Shown: positions 1-13,800 of the stretch, one piece after another
Layout of the letters: every line of letters begins with the position of its first letter
Position numbering within the stretch: position 1 is the first letter of the stretch
Source: Ficedula albicollis
Taxonomy: Eukaryota > Chordata > Aves > Passeriformes > Muscicapidae
DNA length: 64,000 nt
Reading direction: 5' to 3'
NCBI RefSeq assembly: GCF_000247815.1
Contig: NC_021676.1
Coordinates: forward strand, 7,749,092 to 7,813,091
Translations under genes and position numbers: made by a program
The notes under the pieces: generated by a model
Databases searched by the model: none
The model's input: the letters and a program-made list of their open reading frames with translations, nothing else
What the model was told of the DNA's origin: nothing

Positions 1-2765
1 GCAGGCTCCAGCCATCGAGGGAGAGCGGAGAATGCCAGCAGCCAGTGAGTCAGTGCGCTCCCATGGTATTTGCTGGGCTTGGGTGGGGTTCCTCAGAAAT
101 GCCAGTTCACTTCCACAGGCACATAAATCACTACATTTATACAAGCTTCAGTTCCACAGATCCCTGTTTAGCAGCCAGGATGGGGTTTACAGTTAATTAA
201 AAAAACAAAAAAAGAAGAGGGCATGTGAAAGCAAGACCCAAATGTCTGTAATAATTACCCCAAGAGCGAAAACTTTCACTCTTCTTTCGGATGATGACAA
301 ACACTGGGGAGCAGCCGCCCCCGGAAACTCGGGCCCCTCCTGCCTCCCTCCCTTTGAAGCTTGGTTTCCTTCCCCTCGGCGCTGCAGGACGTGACTGGGG
401 ACAGTGTGTTCATCCCGGGCTGGGCTCTGCGGGGCTGAGCCCGTCCGCTCCACAGCCCATGTGCTCCCTGCAGAGCTGTTCCTCCGTGCCGGCTTGGGAG
501 AGGGGCAAACTGGGGCAGCTGCAGCCATTTGCTGGCTTTGGAGAAGGAATCAGTCTTTCCCCATCTTCCCTGGCTCTGTGCACCTCTGCATGGTTGATTT
601 GTGTGCCCCAGGGGGGGACAAGAATACTCCTTTGCTGGAGTAAGGGACCAAGCATTTTTCTGTGAGTGATTCACCATAACAGCAAAGAAAAACTCCCAAA
701 CCCTTTCATTCAAAACAACTGGACCTCTCTTATCTGCTCCCACGAACTGACAGCATCTCTTCCCGCCCTCTTGTTGCTGGTCCAAGTCAATTGGTTTGCA
801 AGCCTGGACACCTGATGGCCGAGGGCTCGCTTGCTGCCTGTACGTGATGCCCACAGCCACCCACAGCCCATTTCCTCCTTCGTGAGCCTTGTTCCCCTCC
901 TGTGTTTCTACCTTTGACGTTACGTTCTTTCTCTTGCAAGTCCAAAGAACAAAGCTGTCCTCCCCACGCACTCAGGCACTCCTTCTTTTCCTAACTGAGC
1001 TCTGCAGTGCAGAGTTATTAATAAAAAATCACAACGTCATGTACAGCCCGCACCATCACATCTGTCAATGTCACCACCACGCAAGATTGTGTGTTTTTTC
1101 CACCTTTTAGTGTTTCTTTGCTGCAGAGGTTGTTTAAAAGGAGGAGGAAAGCTGAGAAATCCCTCCCTACCTGCCAGAAGTGAGTGATGGTTTCAGTCAG
1201 GGGTGTGGCACTTTGATGTCGTCATTCCTGGTTATTAAAAACTGTTATTTGCGAATATTCAGCTGCTAAAAATAAAAGAATTCTAATACTCTGCCATGAT
1301 TTATCTTACTGAAGGTGTCAAAATGATCCTGGTTTGTCAACCTCTTATGTAAAATGTCAATTTGTAAGTGGTGCTTAAGGCCTGTGTCTCTGCTCACTCC
1401 TTGGTACACATTTAAGGTTAAAACTCAGCAGCAGCCATTAAAATCAGCTTCTGCTGTAGCACAGTTAGGTTTTGAAGACTTATTTTCATCATTTCCTTCA
1501 GTAGAATCCATACAGAATTGCAGGAATACAGTGCAGGACCCTGTCCCAGCAGATGCTGGGTTTCATTGCCATGAGGGTGAGTGATGTGCAAGGCAACTTT
1601 GGACCCAAGGCCCCTCTGCCCTGACACGTTGAGGAATTCAGGGCAAAACCTTCTGAAGAAAATGTTGCAGCAAAAAAATACAACACAGCAGAAGGCAGAT
1701 TTTATGGTGGGGATCTTTCTATGTTTTCCCTTTGCAGCATAGGTGGGACCTCTAATGAGTAACCACGCTTCTCATAACAGTGTTTGGCTCACTCCATTGA
1801 TTGTCTTGTTGCAAGAAAAGGAATTAGTTTGTGGCTTTCTTAGTACCTCAGAGGATTCACAGTACTGCAGGAATGTGGAGCAGGAGAAGGTGTCACATCA
1901 TCAGCCTGAAGCACCAAGTTCCTCCAGCATGGGCTGCAGGGCCCTTGGGTCTCATGGCCCCCACACAGGGCTCTTCAGGGGGGTGTGAGGGAGACAGTGG
2001 CCCAGAGAAACTGCAGCCTTCATCAGCCCACTTGGCACAAACACTTCTGAACAGTCTGTATGCACATCCACTGCCACTGGGGTGCAGCTCTGCAATCTAG
2101 TTTCTGCTCAGCACTCGGATTCCTTCGTGTTGCACATCCCTGGGCAGCCTGTGTGTACATTAGTGGGGCTTTTGCAGAGGACAAGCAGGGCTCTTGCCAT
2201 CAGTGGCTCCCAGGGAGGTGGCACAGGACCCAAATGGGTTTGAGACAAGCCAAAGCTGGAATTAGAGTGTGACTGTTGTGTCCACAGGGAGAGTAACAGC
2301 AGCCCCAGCTCAATTCACTGTGTAGGCAAGCAGCTGCCAGGAGGGCTTGGTGGAGCCAAGGGAACAGGGTGATGGAGAGAGGGCTGCACTGGGACTGGAA
2401 TCCCCATCCAGTCCTCCTTGTTCTCTGATTCGTGAGGCTGCCTGGGAGTTTCATCATTTGCAGGTTTAAAATGCTGTGGACTTCAGGGAAGAAGGTGGAA
2501 GCTGCTGTGGGCTAGGCAGGAGGTAGGTCTCTCTCAATTGTAGAAATCCCCTGACTGCCTTGTGCCAGAATGTGTGAGTGGCCATTTACTGCTCAGCTGG
2601 AGAGCTGCACCATGAGTGAGGGGGAAGGAAATCCCTCTCTGTGCTAAAATTGCTTTGGTGTAGAGTATCAGGGATATTTCTTCCTCTGTTGTTACAACTA
2701 CCTTACACCACGTGCTACTTTCTGCTGTTTTATTTAGCAATGAGAGCAAAATGTCACTTACTTCT
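1..2765. other. Non-coding sequence, no gene seen
   Basis: ORFs here are short, overlap in opposite directions and have no recognisable domain. The first kilobase is slightly GC-richer. I see no repeat family. Confidence 0.6.
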
Positions 2766-2919
2766 GCTTGTATGTGCCATGGGGCATAACGTGGGAAGGA
2801 CATTGAATGTATCTGCTCCTTCTACTATCCATGGGCTGTTCTTGCTTGTATGTGCCATGGGGCATAAAGTGGGAAGGACATTGAATATATCTGCTCCTTC
2901 TACTATCCATGGGCTGTTC
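2766..2919 (+). repeat. 78-bp tandem duplication
   Basis: Copies at 2,766-2,843 and 2,844-2,919 begin GCTTGTATGTGCCATGGGGC and differ at only two positions by eye, so the duplication is fairly recent. It is in non-coding sequence. Confidence 0.9.
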
Positions 2920-5900
2920 ACAAAACCACCTTAATATCCCTTCCCTCCAGACACCTGCCAGAGACACGAACCTCTCCTGCTTTGTAATTCCTGCCCAGGA
3001 GGTTTGGGACACAGATGAGAAGCCATAGACTAAGAGGCCCCAGTCTGGTCCTCTCTGGTTTCTTCCCCTTCCCTGGGGCAGTCCCAAGTAGAGAAGCTCG
3101 GGATTTTCCTGTTTCTCCTCTCTGGTTCACCCAGCTGGTCCTCTGACTGCTCACAGAGTTGAGTGCACAATCCAGCTGAGTACCCAGCATTGAATGCAGC
3201 CCCTCTGAACCCACCAGCTAAGCAATCTGCTCAAGTGTTGCAACTCTGTGCAAATTCCAGCCCAAGTTTCCAAGCATGGACCCAGCCAGGCTGCCTTGAA
3301 TGGATGCAGAGAGCAGACCACGCACTTGCACAGTGTACAAGCAGCTGGGGATGTAAAGCACCAGCTCCACAGAGAGGAACCTGCCCTGTGCCGAATACGG
3401 GATGTGGCATGAGTCAAAATGAGGGACACCAGGAAATAATAGACTTCACATGAAGGAGAGCAATAATTAGCAGCTGTAAATCACCTTTCATCTACAGATC
3501 ACAGCGGCGTCTCAAGCACTAATTAGCACAGCCTTGCAGCATCCCTGCCCCATAACTAGCGCGGGGCAATGGTTATTCCATCTGCTGGCTCGCAGCCACT
3601 GTCCTTGCAGGCACCAGCAAGAGGGAACTGGCTTGCAAGGTTGGTCCTGTTCGACTTCTCACAGCCAGGCTGGAGGTTCTTGGGCACCTGTGCCAAGGCT
3701 CTGCTGTGTGTCCCAAGGTTTGGTGTCTGCTTCCACAGCAGGTAAGTGAAGATGGGCCAGGGGAAAAGAACACACTTGGGATCCAACCCATTTCTGCTTT
3801 GGGTTCTCAAAGAAAACTTGAGTGAGCAAGGTAAGTTCCTCCAGGAGCAAAAGTCCTCCTTAACAGCATTTTAAGTAAGCACGGCAGGGAAGTTTACAAT
3901 CTCCTGAAGTTTTTTGTAAATATACCTGTGTATATATTTATTCCAAAACATTTTCAAAAAAATCTAGAGTTCTTTAGCCTTGCTAGTTATCTCTGTAATA
4001 TTGGGAAGACACACCCAAAAAACTTGCTAACTGGGGCCTGAAGCAGAGAAGACAGGTTTGCAAGGATCTGTATGTGGAGTTGTTCATATTTCTTGGGAAG
4101 TGCACTGAAGCCTACCTAGCCCCAGCCTCAATCTCCCTCTTCTCTGAGTTGAGTCATCTTTCCTAGGAAAAAATAAATACGCTTTTCTTGGAAGAATTTA
4201 AATGTGAGAAAAGTGGCATACTCAGGAGATTTCCCAGTTTGCTGTAGGTGAACCAGACCTGTCTTCCCTCCCCCAGGGCTGGCTACCTACAGCACATCAG
4301 CAGCACCCCAGTGCCTGAAGGACACAGCATGAGTCTCTGGGTTGCAAAACTTGTCTATTTTGAGTTTGCAGTGAGCAAAATGAAGCAGAAGTGACTGGGT
4401 TCCATGTGGGAATTGAAATGTAAGACTGTGAAATATGGGAGAGGGGAATCAGACTGGTTAGTCTCTCTCTGCATCTGAAATGTCTATGAACATTGTTGAA
4501 ATGCTGCGTGTGATCATTTTGCATGGCTGAAAATAGCTCTGCAAGGTGCCGGGTGGCAGTGCAAGCCAGCCCTTGGCATCACACAGCTCCCAGCATCGCT
4601 TTATTGTCACACCAGGAGCTTTGCTGTACAAAGAAAGCACAACTGGAGTCTGCTGCTTTGTCCATGCTACAAGGAGGTAAATTAAAGGCTAGAGAGATTT
4701 TAATTTGCTCTAGGACATAAAGAACATCGGGGCAGAAGTGAGACCTGCAAGCCCTAGCTGACAGTCCCTTGCCCCGACTTCTGAACGATGTGGGATTCAT
4801 TTCCTTCGTTAAAAATAACCTTGTTTATAACCTCGGTTTCATGATTCAGCTTTTCTGCAGTCATCAACTGATCGCCATCAAAGCAGGGCAGCATCAGATT
4901 TCAGGAGGAAAATGCAATAGGCTGTTGCAGCTCAGGCGTGCTCCTTGCAAAGGGCAGTTTGATGGAGGAAATGAGGGATGCCTTGTCAAAGGGCTGCTGT
5001 TTTTGGAGAGGAGTTCTCCTCTCTGAGATCGCTGTGCCAAATCCTACACTGCCTGGAGTTCCTATTGTGCAAATCCCCACCCATGGCTTCTGCCCTGCCA
5101 GAAACACCAGTGCCTCATCACCATGGATGTGGCCCCGTGCAGGCCCAGAGCTACAGACAAATGTGGTTTTCCTGGTTCCTCTCCTCCTTCTTGCCTGTAG
5201 GTCAGAGCATCAGACATGCGCTGCTCTGCATACAGCGACCTGGGGCCCTACCAGTGCCACAGCTACCAGTTCTACGTTTAAAGCAAGATTCATTGCCAAG
5301 AAAAATCTCCTAGAAAGTCCCACACACCCACCTGTATTCCTGGCACTGTGGTGTGACGTGTCTCACAGGCAGCACAACTCCCCAGGCTTCTAATGACCGT
5401 GTTGCAAGGGTTTGCTAACTGCTGTATTATGTTGTCTGCAAAAATTAGGCTGCACAGCTGCAATCCTCGTCCCATTTAGCAGACTGGGAAGCAGAGGCAC
5501 AAAATGGAAAGAACTCTGGATTAAGCTGCCATGTTCAGGTGGGTCAGCAGCTGCCCATGGACACACAAATAATCAGTAGCAAACACCCAAGCAGAAGCCA
5601 AACCCTTGAGACACAATCCTGTGGTGCAAATTTGTGCTCATCCTTCTTTTTTTTAGGAGCTAATCCTTTGTCCTTGCAGAAGAGGAATTTTCCATAAATG
5701 TGGTAATTTTTTTACACCTCATTGTGTGTTTAATGTTTAACAGTGGGATCATTATGGTTTTATTAGCAGCATGTAACGCTTTGTCATCTTCAACTGACTT
5801 TGCAAACATTAACTAATTGATCTCAGCTATGAATCAGTGGTGGTAACTAGGAAGGGAGGTGAAGGGGTCTGCTGGTGGTCACTGGGGAAGTGGTTGTCAG

Positions 5901-6343
5901 AACAGGGCACAGAAACCAGGGCTGACTCTTTGCTGCTCAGACCATGAACACGACAGTTTTATTAGTGTTATTTCCATTAGTGCTGCTGTCAGGGCGGGCT
6001 ACTCTGTGTGCAATAAACAACCCTCAGCTGCTTCTCTCTGCCTCTTGTTGAGTTCATGCTTGGCAAAATGTCACCAACCCCCAAAAAATGCTGAATTAAG
6101 AAGAAAAAAAAAAAGTGGCTGACTTTGTTTTCCTCAGTGATCCAGTGGTTGCCGTTGTTTTCCGCTCCCCCTAACAAAATGCATAATTCAATTATCTATA
6201 TTTGTGGGAATTAGATGCTAAAGACAGACAGGAGCAGGGCTGCTTGCAGCCACAGCCTGGGAGGTTTTTAAGGGCCACATCGGCAGAGACTGACTCGAAG
6301 CATCCTGAAGCCGGCTGCCAGGAAATTAGCTCCTCGTTTGCAG
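2920..6343. other. Non-coding sequence, no confirmed gene
   Basis: Two good donor-like sites occur on the + strand, CAG|GTAAGTGA at 3,741/3,742 and AAG|GTAAGTT near 3,828, but no matching acceptor-bounded coding segment. A MIR-like remnant is listed separately. A stretch at 3,430-3,545 with AATTAGCA-type motifs looks enhancer-like. If the 6,344-6,500 exon is real, this region may be its upstream intron. Confidence 0.5.
5468..5535 (+). mobile_element. MIR-like SINE remnant
   Basis: CCCATTTAGCAGACTGGGAA followed by GCAGAGGCACAAAATGG closely follows the MIR core (the section with CCCATTTTACAGATG and GAGGCACA). It is short and old. Confidence 0.45.
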
Positions 6344-6500
6344 TATGCAGAACATGTACGGCGGCTTCACGATTTACTCGCTCATCTGCTTCACATTGCG
6401 CCTACTCTCCCTCGCGACTGTCCTGGCGTACGCAATCTTCTGTTGCAAAACAGGAGTGAAAATGAGCACTGCAGCGTGGCAGAGCTGTGCCACTACCCAG
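6344..6500 (+). CDS. Possible exon of an unidentified protein (unproven)
   Basis: This 157-base segment lies between an acceptor-like TCCTCGTTTGCAG ending at 6,343 and a strong donor, CAG|GTAAGG, at 6,501. The frame starting at the ATG at 6,345 is open for exactly 52 codons and ends in phase 0. It contains a hydrophobic stretch of about 25 residues (IYSLICFTLRLLSL onward to FCC) that could span a membrane, followed by KTGVK. CpGs are frequent and base composition differs from the G-rich minisatellite right after it. Against this, at least one other + frame and one - frame are also open, and I do not recognise the protein. It could be a first exon of a small membrane protein, a non-coding RNA exon or chance. 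Confidence 0.3.
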
Positions 6501-6589
6501 GTAAGGGTGGCCCAGCCTGGCAGGAGCACGGCCCCGCTGGGGGGGGTGGAGTGACAGCAGCTTCGGCGGCGGGAGGCTGCGGCGGTGGC

Positions 6590-7720
6590 TTTGGGGACAA
6601 ATGAGATGTGTTTGGGGGGTGTGATGATTGCTCGGGGACAGCGGGGATACGGCCCCTCCGTGGGGGAGTGCAATGATGGCTTTGGACGTAAGGATGTGTG
6701 CAGTAGGGGAGGTGATGGTGGCTTTGGGGACAGCAGGAACAGAGCAGAAAGGTGTGATAGTGGCATTGGGGGCAGCAGGGGTACTGTGGGGACATGTAAG
6801 AGTGGCTTTAGGGACACAGGGTACAGACTGGGAAGGTATGATTGTGACTGGGCACAGTGGGGACACACCGAGGGCATATGATGGTGGCTTGGGGGACAGA
6901 AAAAGCAGAGCAGGAAGGCGTAATTGTGGCTTTGGTAATAGAGAGGACACTGGGGGGTATATGATGGTGACTTCGGGACAGCAGGGACACAGTCTGGGGG
7001 TTAAGATGGTGGCTTTGGGAACAGTGAGGATGCAGCCCCTCAGCAGGTGGATGTGATGGTGTCTTTGAGGACAGTGGGGACACAACAAGAAGGTGTGATG
7101 GCTTTGGGGACAGAGAGGACACAGCAGGGATATGTGATGGTGGTTTGGGGGCAGTAGGGATTCAGCCACTCCTCAGGGGGCTGTGACAGCGGCTTTGGGG
7201 ACTGAGGGTACAGGGTGGGAAGGTGCCATGGTAGCTTTGTGGACACTGGAACTACAGCCCCTTGGAAGGTGGGGACAGTGGGGACACAACAAGATGATGG
7301 TAGTTTTGGAGACAGCAGGGACGCAGTGTGGACCAATGATAGTGACTTTGGGAACAATGTGGATACAGTGGGAGTGTACGGTGGTGGCTTTGGGCACAGA
7401 GGGGACACGGCAAGAGTACGTGACGGTGATTTGGGGGCAGTAGGGATGCAGCACCTCAGTGGGGGGTTGTGACGGCGGTTTCGGGGACAGCGGGGCCCCA
7501 GCAAGAAGAGTACGTGACGGTGATTTGGGGGCAGTAGGGATGCAGCACCTCAGTGGGGGGTGGTCACGGCGGTTTCGGGGACAGCGAGGCCCCAGCAAGG
7601 AGGTGCGACGGTGTCTTTGTGTGACGGCGGTTTCGGGGACAGCGGGGCCCCAGCAAGGAGGTGCGACGGTGTCTTTGGGGATGGAGCGGACACGCCAGCG
7701 AGGTGTGCTGACAGCTGGGG
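6590..7720 (+). repeat. G-rich minisatellite
   Basis: Degenerate tandem units share a core like GGTGGCTTTGGGGACAGC followed by AGGGACACAG-type spacers; unit length varies roughly from 40 to 95 bases. Homogenised sub-blocks are visible: one of period 94 near 7,437-7,560, and one of period 58 near 7,571-7,680. The absence of stops in several frames is a by-product of the repeat. The - strand frame shows a spurious repeated PKATIT-like pattern. It directly abuts the 7.7 kb CpG island. Confidence 0.85.
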
Positions 7721-7893
7721 CTGAAGGAAGGGAGGTACGGCGGTGGCCTGGGGACAGTGGCGATGCACCCTCCGCAGGCGGCGGTGGCTTTGGGGGCAGG
7801 TGGGCTCGGCCGGAGCGCGGTGGCTCCGTGCGGCGCGGCCGGGCCCGCGGGTCGCGGCGGGCGGGGGTCGCGGGGCGGTTGCCATGGCAGCAG

Positions 7894-8901
<1,008 letters not shown>

Positions 8902-9099
8902 CGTTCTTTAATAGGAAGAAAAAAAAAAATCACGAAACCCACACCAGAACTAATTTTCGCAGCCGAAAGTGTTGCAGGCGCTGCCGTACCCCCGGCCGCC
9001 TGGTAGCGTGGCAAACCCCTGCTCGGAGCAGCGGGAAGCGGAGTTTTACTTCTGGAAAAGCAGCCCAAACTCTCCGGAGGGCTCCGGCCGCCGCAGCGG

Positions 9100-9217
<118 letters not shown>

Positions 9218-9327
9218 ACTCTTATGAAGACATGCGCATTTGTTCATTCTTGCCACCGCACTGGAGTCTGCCTAGAAACAAAGAACACAGCCTGGCGAAG
9301 TTGATGCTGGCTCCCAAAGTGTCTGGC

Positions 9328-9908
<581 letters not shown>

Positions 9909-10120
9909 TGATGGAAGCACACCCCGCTCCCCCCTGCCTCTCCCCTTCGCCCCCCTCGCCCCTACCAGGCCAGCTTACGCATTTTGGAAAGTGCAGCCAT
10001 GATAGACACAGCAAGTTGTGTCTCCCATTTTGCCCCGGCCCCGCGGTGTGACAGCTCGCAGGAGGTGTGCCTTCTCACCGGGAGCCACCCCCTTGCTGAA
10101 TCATCGCCGAGCCATGGCCG

Positions 10121-10216
10121 GACAGCTCGTCCGCCCGGGCAGCGCAGCGTTCCCCGGCCGGTCATGAGGACAGCTCGTCCGCCCGGGCAGCGCAGCGTTC
10201 CCCGGCCGGGCATGAG
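10121..10216 (+). repeat. 48-bp tandem duplication in the CpG island
   Basis: Two copies (10,121-10,168 and 10,169-10,216) begin GACAGCTCGTCCGCCCGGGC and end CATGAG. I see one difference (T versus G before CATGAG). The unit is CpG-rich and close to the next G run. Confidence 0.9.
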
Positions 10217-10270
10217 GGAGGCGGAGACCTGTTAACATTCGGCTCAGGCGCGGGCGGCCAGCGGCTGCGG

Positions 10271-10695
<425 letters not shown>

Positions 10696-10860
10696 GAAAC
10701 CTCCCCGTCTCACGGCTGCGGGAGCCGCCGATGCAGTTTTGAGCTCAAAGGCGAGACGTGCGCTGCTGTGAGGAACATCCCCTGCCTCTGAGGTAGTGAA
10801 AAGTCCGACTGCCTGGTCTTGCAGCTTTTGCCTCTGCAAACTCCCCTCTTGCTCAGCTAG

Positions 10861-13800
10861 GCTCCGCGTGTGCTACCTAGCTCAGGGAGCGACGTGCGAA
10901 TCCGTGGGGTTGTGGCTCTTAGCAATCATCCTGTATTGCGTTTGCATAGAGAAGTGTATGAACAGTAGTGTCACGTCCGCGCTATTTGCCTAAAACTAGA
11001 TTATTCTACACTGATGGAAGTCATTGCCGTTGTTACCGCAAGGAAATAATGACTTAATCTTTATGGGGCTTGGGGTGCGAGTGTGTCAGATGCTGAGGTG
11101 TTGCTAGGTACCCCTGCCTCCATTCAAAGGTTTCCAAAAAGTAAGAGAGTGAGAGGTGGGATGAGCAATTTTCAGCTGGGATGTATCAGGCAAGACTAAA
11201 TTGCAGCAGTTGTTGGACATGTAACATGATCCTGTAATTAGAGTGAGGTTAGTCTGTACCAGGTTGAAACTATTGAGTGTCTGAGTTGGAGCAGTCTGAA
11301 TTAAACTAGTTATTCTGGGATTATACAGAAGCAGAAGTGATGCAGTTAAAGTTTCCATAGAGCAGCTTCTATGGGCTTGCAGAGATGTTTTTCCTCTATG
11401 GGCCTTCCTTTGCTGTTAAGGTAGTATGTGGAGGCTGCAATGGTGCTGCTCTCCAGGTTGGAGAAATGCCTTACATGGCACAGTCCTGCTCCTTGAAGCT
11501 TGATTTATTGATGAACATTCAAATTGTGCATCTCAGTCCTGGGAGGGAAAAAAAAATCCTGAAGGGGAGGATTTGGGGTTTCAGCTTCATGCAGAAGTGA
11601 AGGACTTAAAGGACTCTAATTCGATCTTGTAAGTTCCTTGCCCCCATTACTCTCCATACCCCAAGAAAGATGAGTGTTAGCAAGTCTGGTGTAGAGCCTG
11701 GTCTGGTGGAGAGCCTGCAGGCTGTGGTCTTTTTATTGCTCCTGCCAGTGGGGCAGGATCTTCCTGGGGCAGCTTCAAGAGGCCCTGTTTGGCTGTGGGG
11801 TTGTGGTGTGGAGCTGCACGGGCAGAGCTGGCAGGCTGTGCAGAGGTACCGTGTGTGGTACAGAGGTACCAGCTCTGCACACGGGTGCTGATTTCCCTTG
11901 GTGTGTGTGCCTATATATAGACGTGGTACACATTTAAATGAAGTCATTTTAAAGTAGAGATGGCCCAGAAAAGTTTTGAGAACTATTTCAGTGTTTTGAG
12001 CGTTTCTCTTTCAAAGACAGTGGGCTGTGCTGAAGCTTCTAGGTATTATGGGATGTGCTGATATCAGGAGAAGGAGCAACTACTTCGGGTTCTGTTGGCC
12101 TTCCTAGAGTAGCTGAGTTTTATGTGTGCACCTGGTTCAGCCTGTTTACAGCTGTGTGGCTGCTGCAGATCTGGTGCTGCCTTATGAGCCTTTTGGGATA
12201 TGTTGGCTTGGGCCCAAAGCAGACCTGGTGGTCAGCAAGGAAATGAGCCCCACGGTGCTGTAAACTGTCTGGCTCAGCCTCCTGCAGCATCTGGCCAGGT
12301 CAGCAGAATTTGGGGTGCCACATCCTTTCCACTGCTGTGAGGGAGTGAGGGACCCACCTGGAGAAAGAGGAAATGGATCTAGACCTGTCCTTCCTCCCTC
12401 CCAGTGCTGGACCATGTGCTGCAGGAAGGTTATTGACAGTAGGGATGCTGGGCAGTTGTTCCTCTCAGATGTTGAATCCACACAGAGGATTTTCTACTTG
12501 TTTTCATGCCCAATTCACAAGCAATGGGGGCCTGTTCTGCCCTCTTATTCTCTGTTGGGGAATGGCTGGCATAAGCCTTAAATGTTATTCTTAGAATTTT
12601 ACAAACCTAGAAATTTTCTCCTGAGCTTGTCCCATCTTGGCAAGAGGAATATGTGGAGCTTAGAATTTTGCACTTACGATGCCATCAGATGTGAAGTTTT
12701 GAGGGGCTGTTCTGCACGTTTAAGGGAATCTCAAAGTGCAACTTAAAAACTTGTGACTGCAGAGAGAGGCTGGCTTTCTTGCTTTTTGCAGCATAGCTTG
12801 CAAATCAATTTTGAAGCTGGTGCTGTGGTGGAAGTGATGCTGCTTCTGGCCTTTTCCTCCAGTCTCTTCCATCCTTGTGATTTAAGAATAATCTTGCAGA
12901 ATAACAAGAAAAGAAAGGACACTCATTTTAGGCATCACTCAGCTTCTTCCTGTGGCCACAGAAATGGTTGTGTTGGCACAAGGCCTTGGGGGGCCCAGGC
13001 AGGACAGGATGAGGCTGGACCATGGAATAACTGCATTACTAATGCCTGGCAAACGGATCTTCCTAAAGGCACAGGTCAAACCATGACTGGCCTAGTCACC
13101 AGTGCCTGCAGCTCAGTTAGGAGCTAAAAACAAATAAAGATTTTCATTGTGGCTAATGCAGACACAGGTGAAGATGATGAATCTACAGTTGGGATTTGGT
13201 GACTGATGCCCACAGTAGGACACCCCTTCTGTGCTGGTGGTGACAACTTGGCTTTGTCAGTGGAGTGAACCATTGCATGACTCAGATATGTTGGGAAAGA
13301 GTACGGGGCATTCATTTGGACCATGAGCATACTAGAAGTCATGTGTGGAAACTGAGTACTAGAAGCACAAGGCTGCTCATTGAGAGGGAGGCTGAGCACT
13401 GAAAAGCACAGTTTGCTTAGATCTCAATATCCAGAGGTAACCATAGGAGTGGTGGCTCTCCTAGTGTGCTTTGAGAACAGTGCAAACATCCAACCAAAGA
13501 ACTGCCATGTCAGACAGACACGGCATCTTGCGTTTCCATTGCCCAAGTCCAGCCTCCCAGCAGCCATCAGGAAAAATGTGAGAAAAATCTTTAGCAAAAT
13601 GCTAGAAAATCTTGTTTGGGGAGTGACAGCAGCCTGGAAGCAGGGAAGAGAGGATGTCTTTATTGAACAGTGTGTGTTTGCTCTTAAAATCCCTTAAAAG
13701 CTCTGAAGCTCAAGCTTGCTTGGTTTGCTGTGTTTGCCATCTGTAATATTTCAGTGAGAAGTTTCAATTCAGTGTGGCTGAGTTGATGCAGGAGTTCCTT

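Noticed and set aside
3735..3835. Exon ending at the strong donor at 3,742
   Set aside because: No convincing acceptor or coding frame precedes it; isolated donor-like sites are common.
6402..7169. 255-codon - strand ORF with repeated Cys-Pro-Gln-Ser-His-His pattern resembling zinc fingers
   Set aside because: The pattern is a translation of the minisatellite, appears in several frames, and has irregular spacing not matching any finger class.
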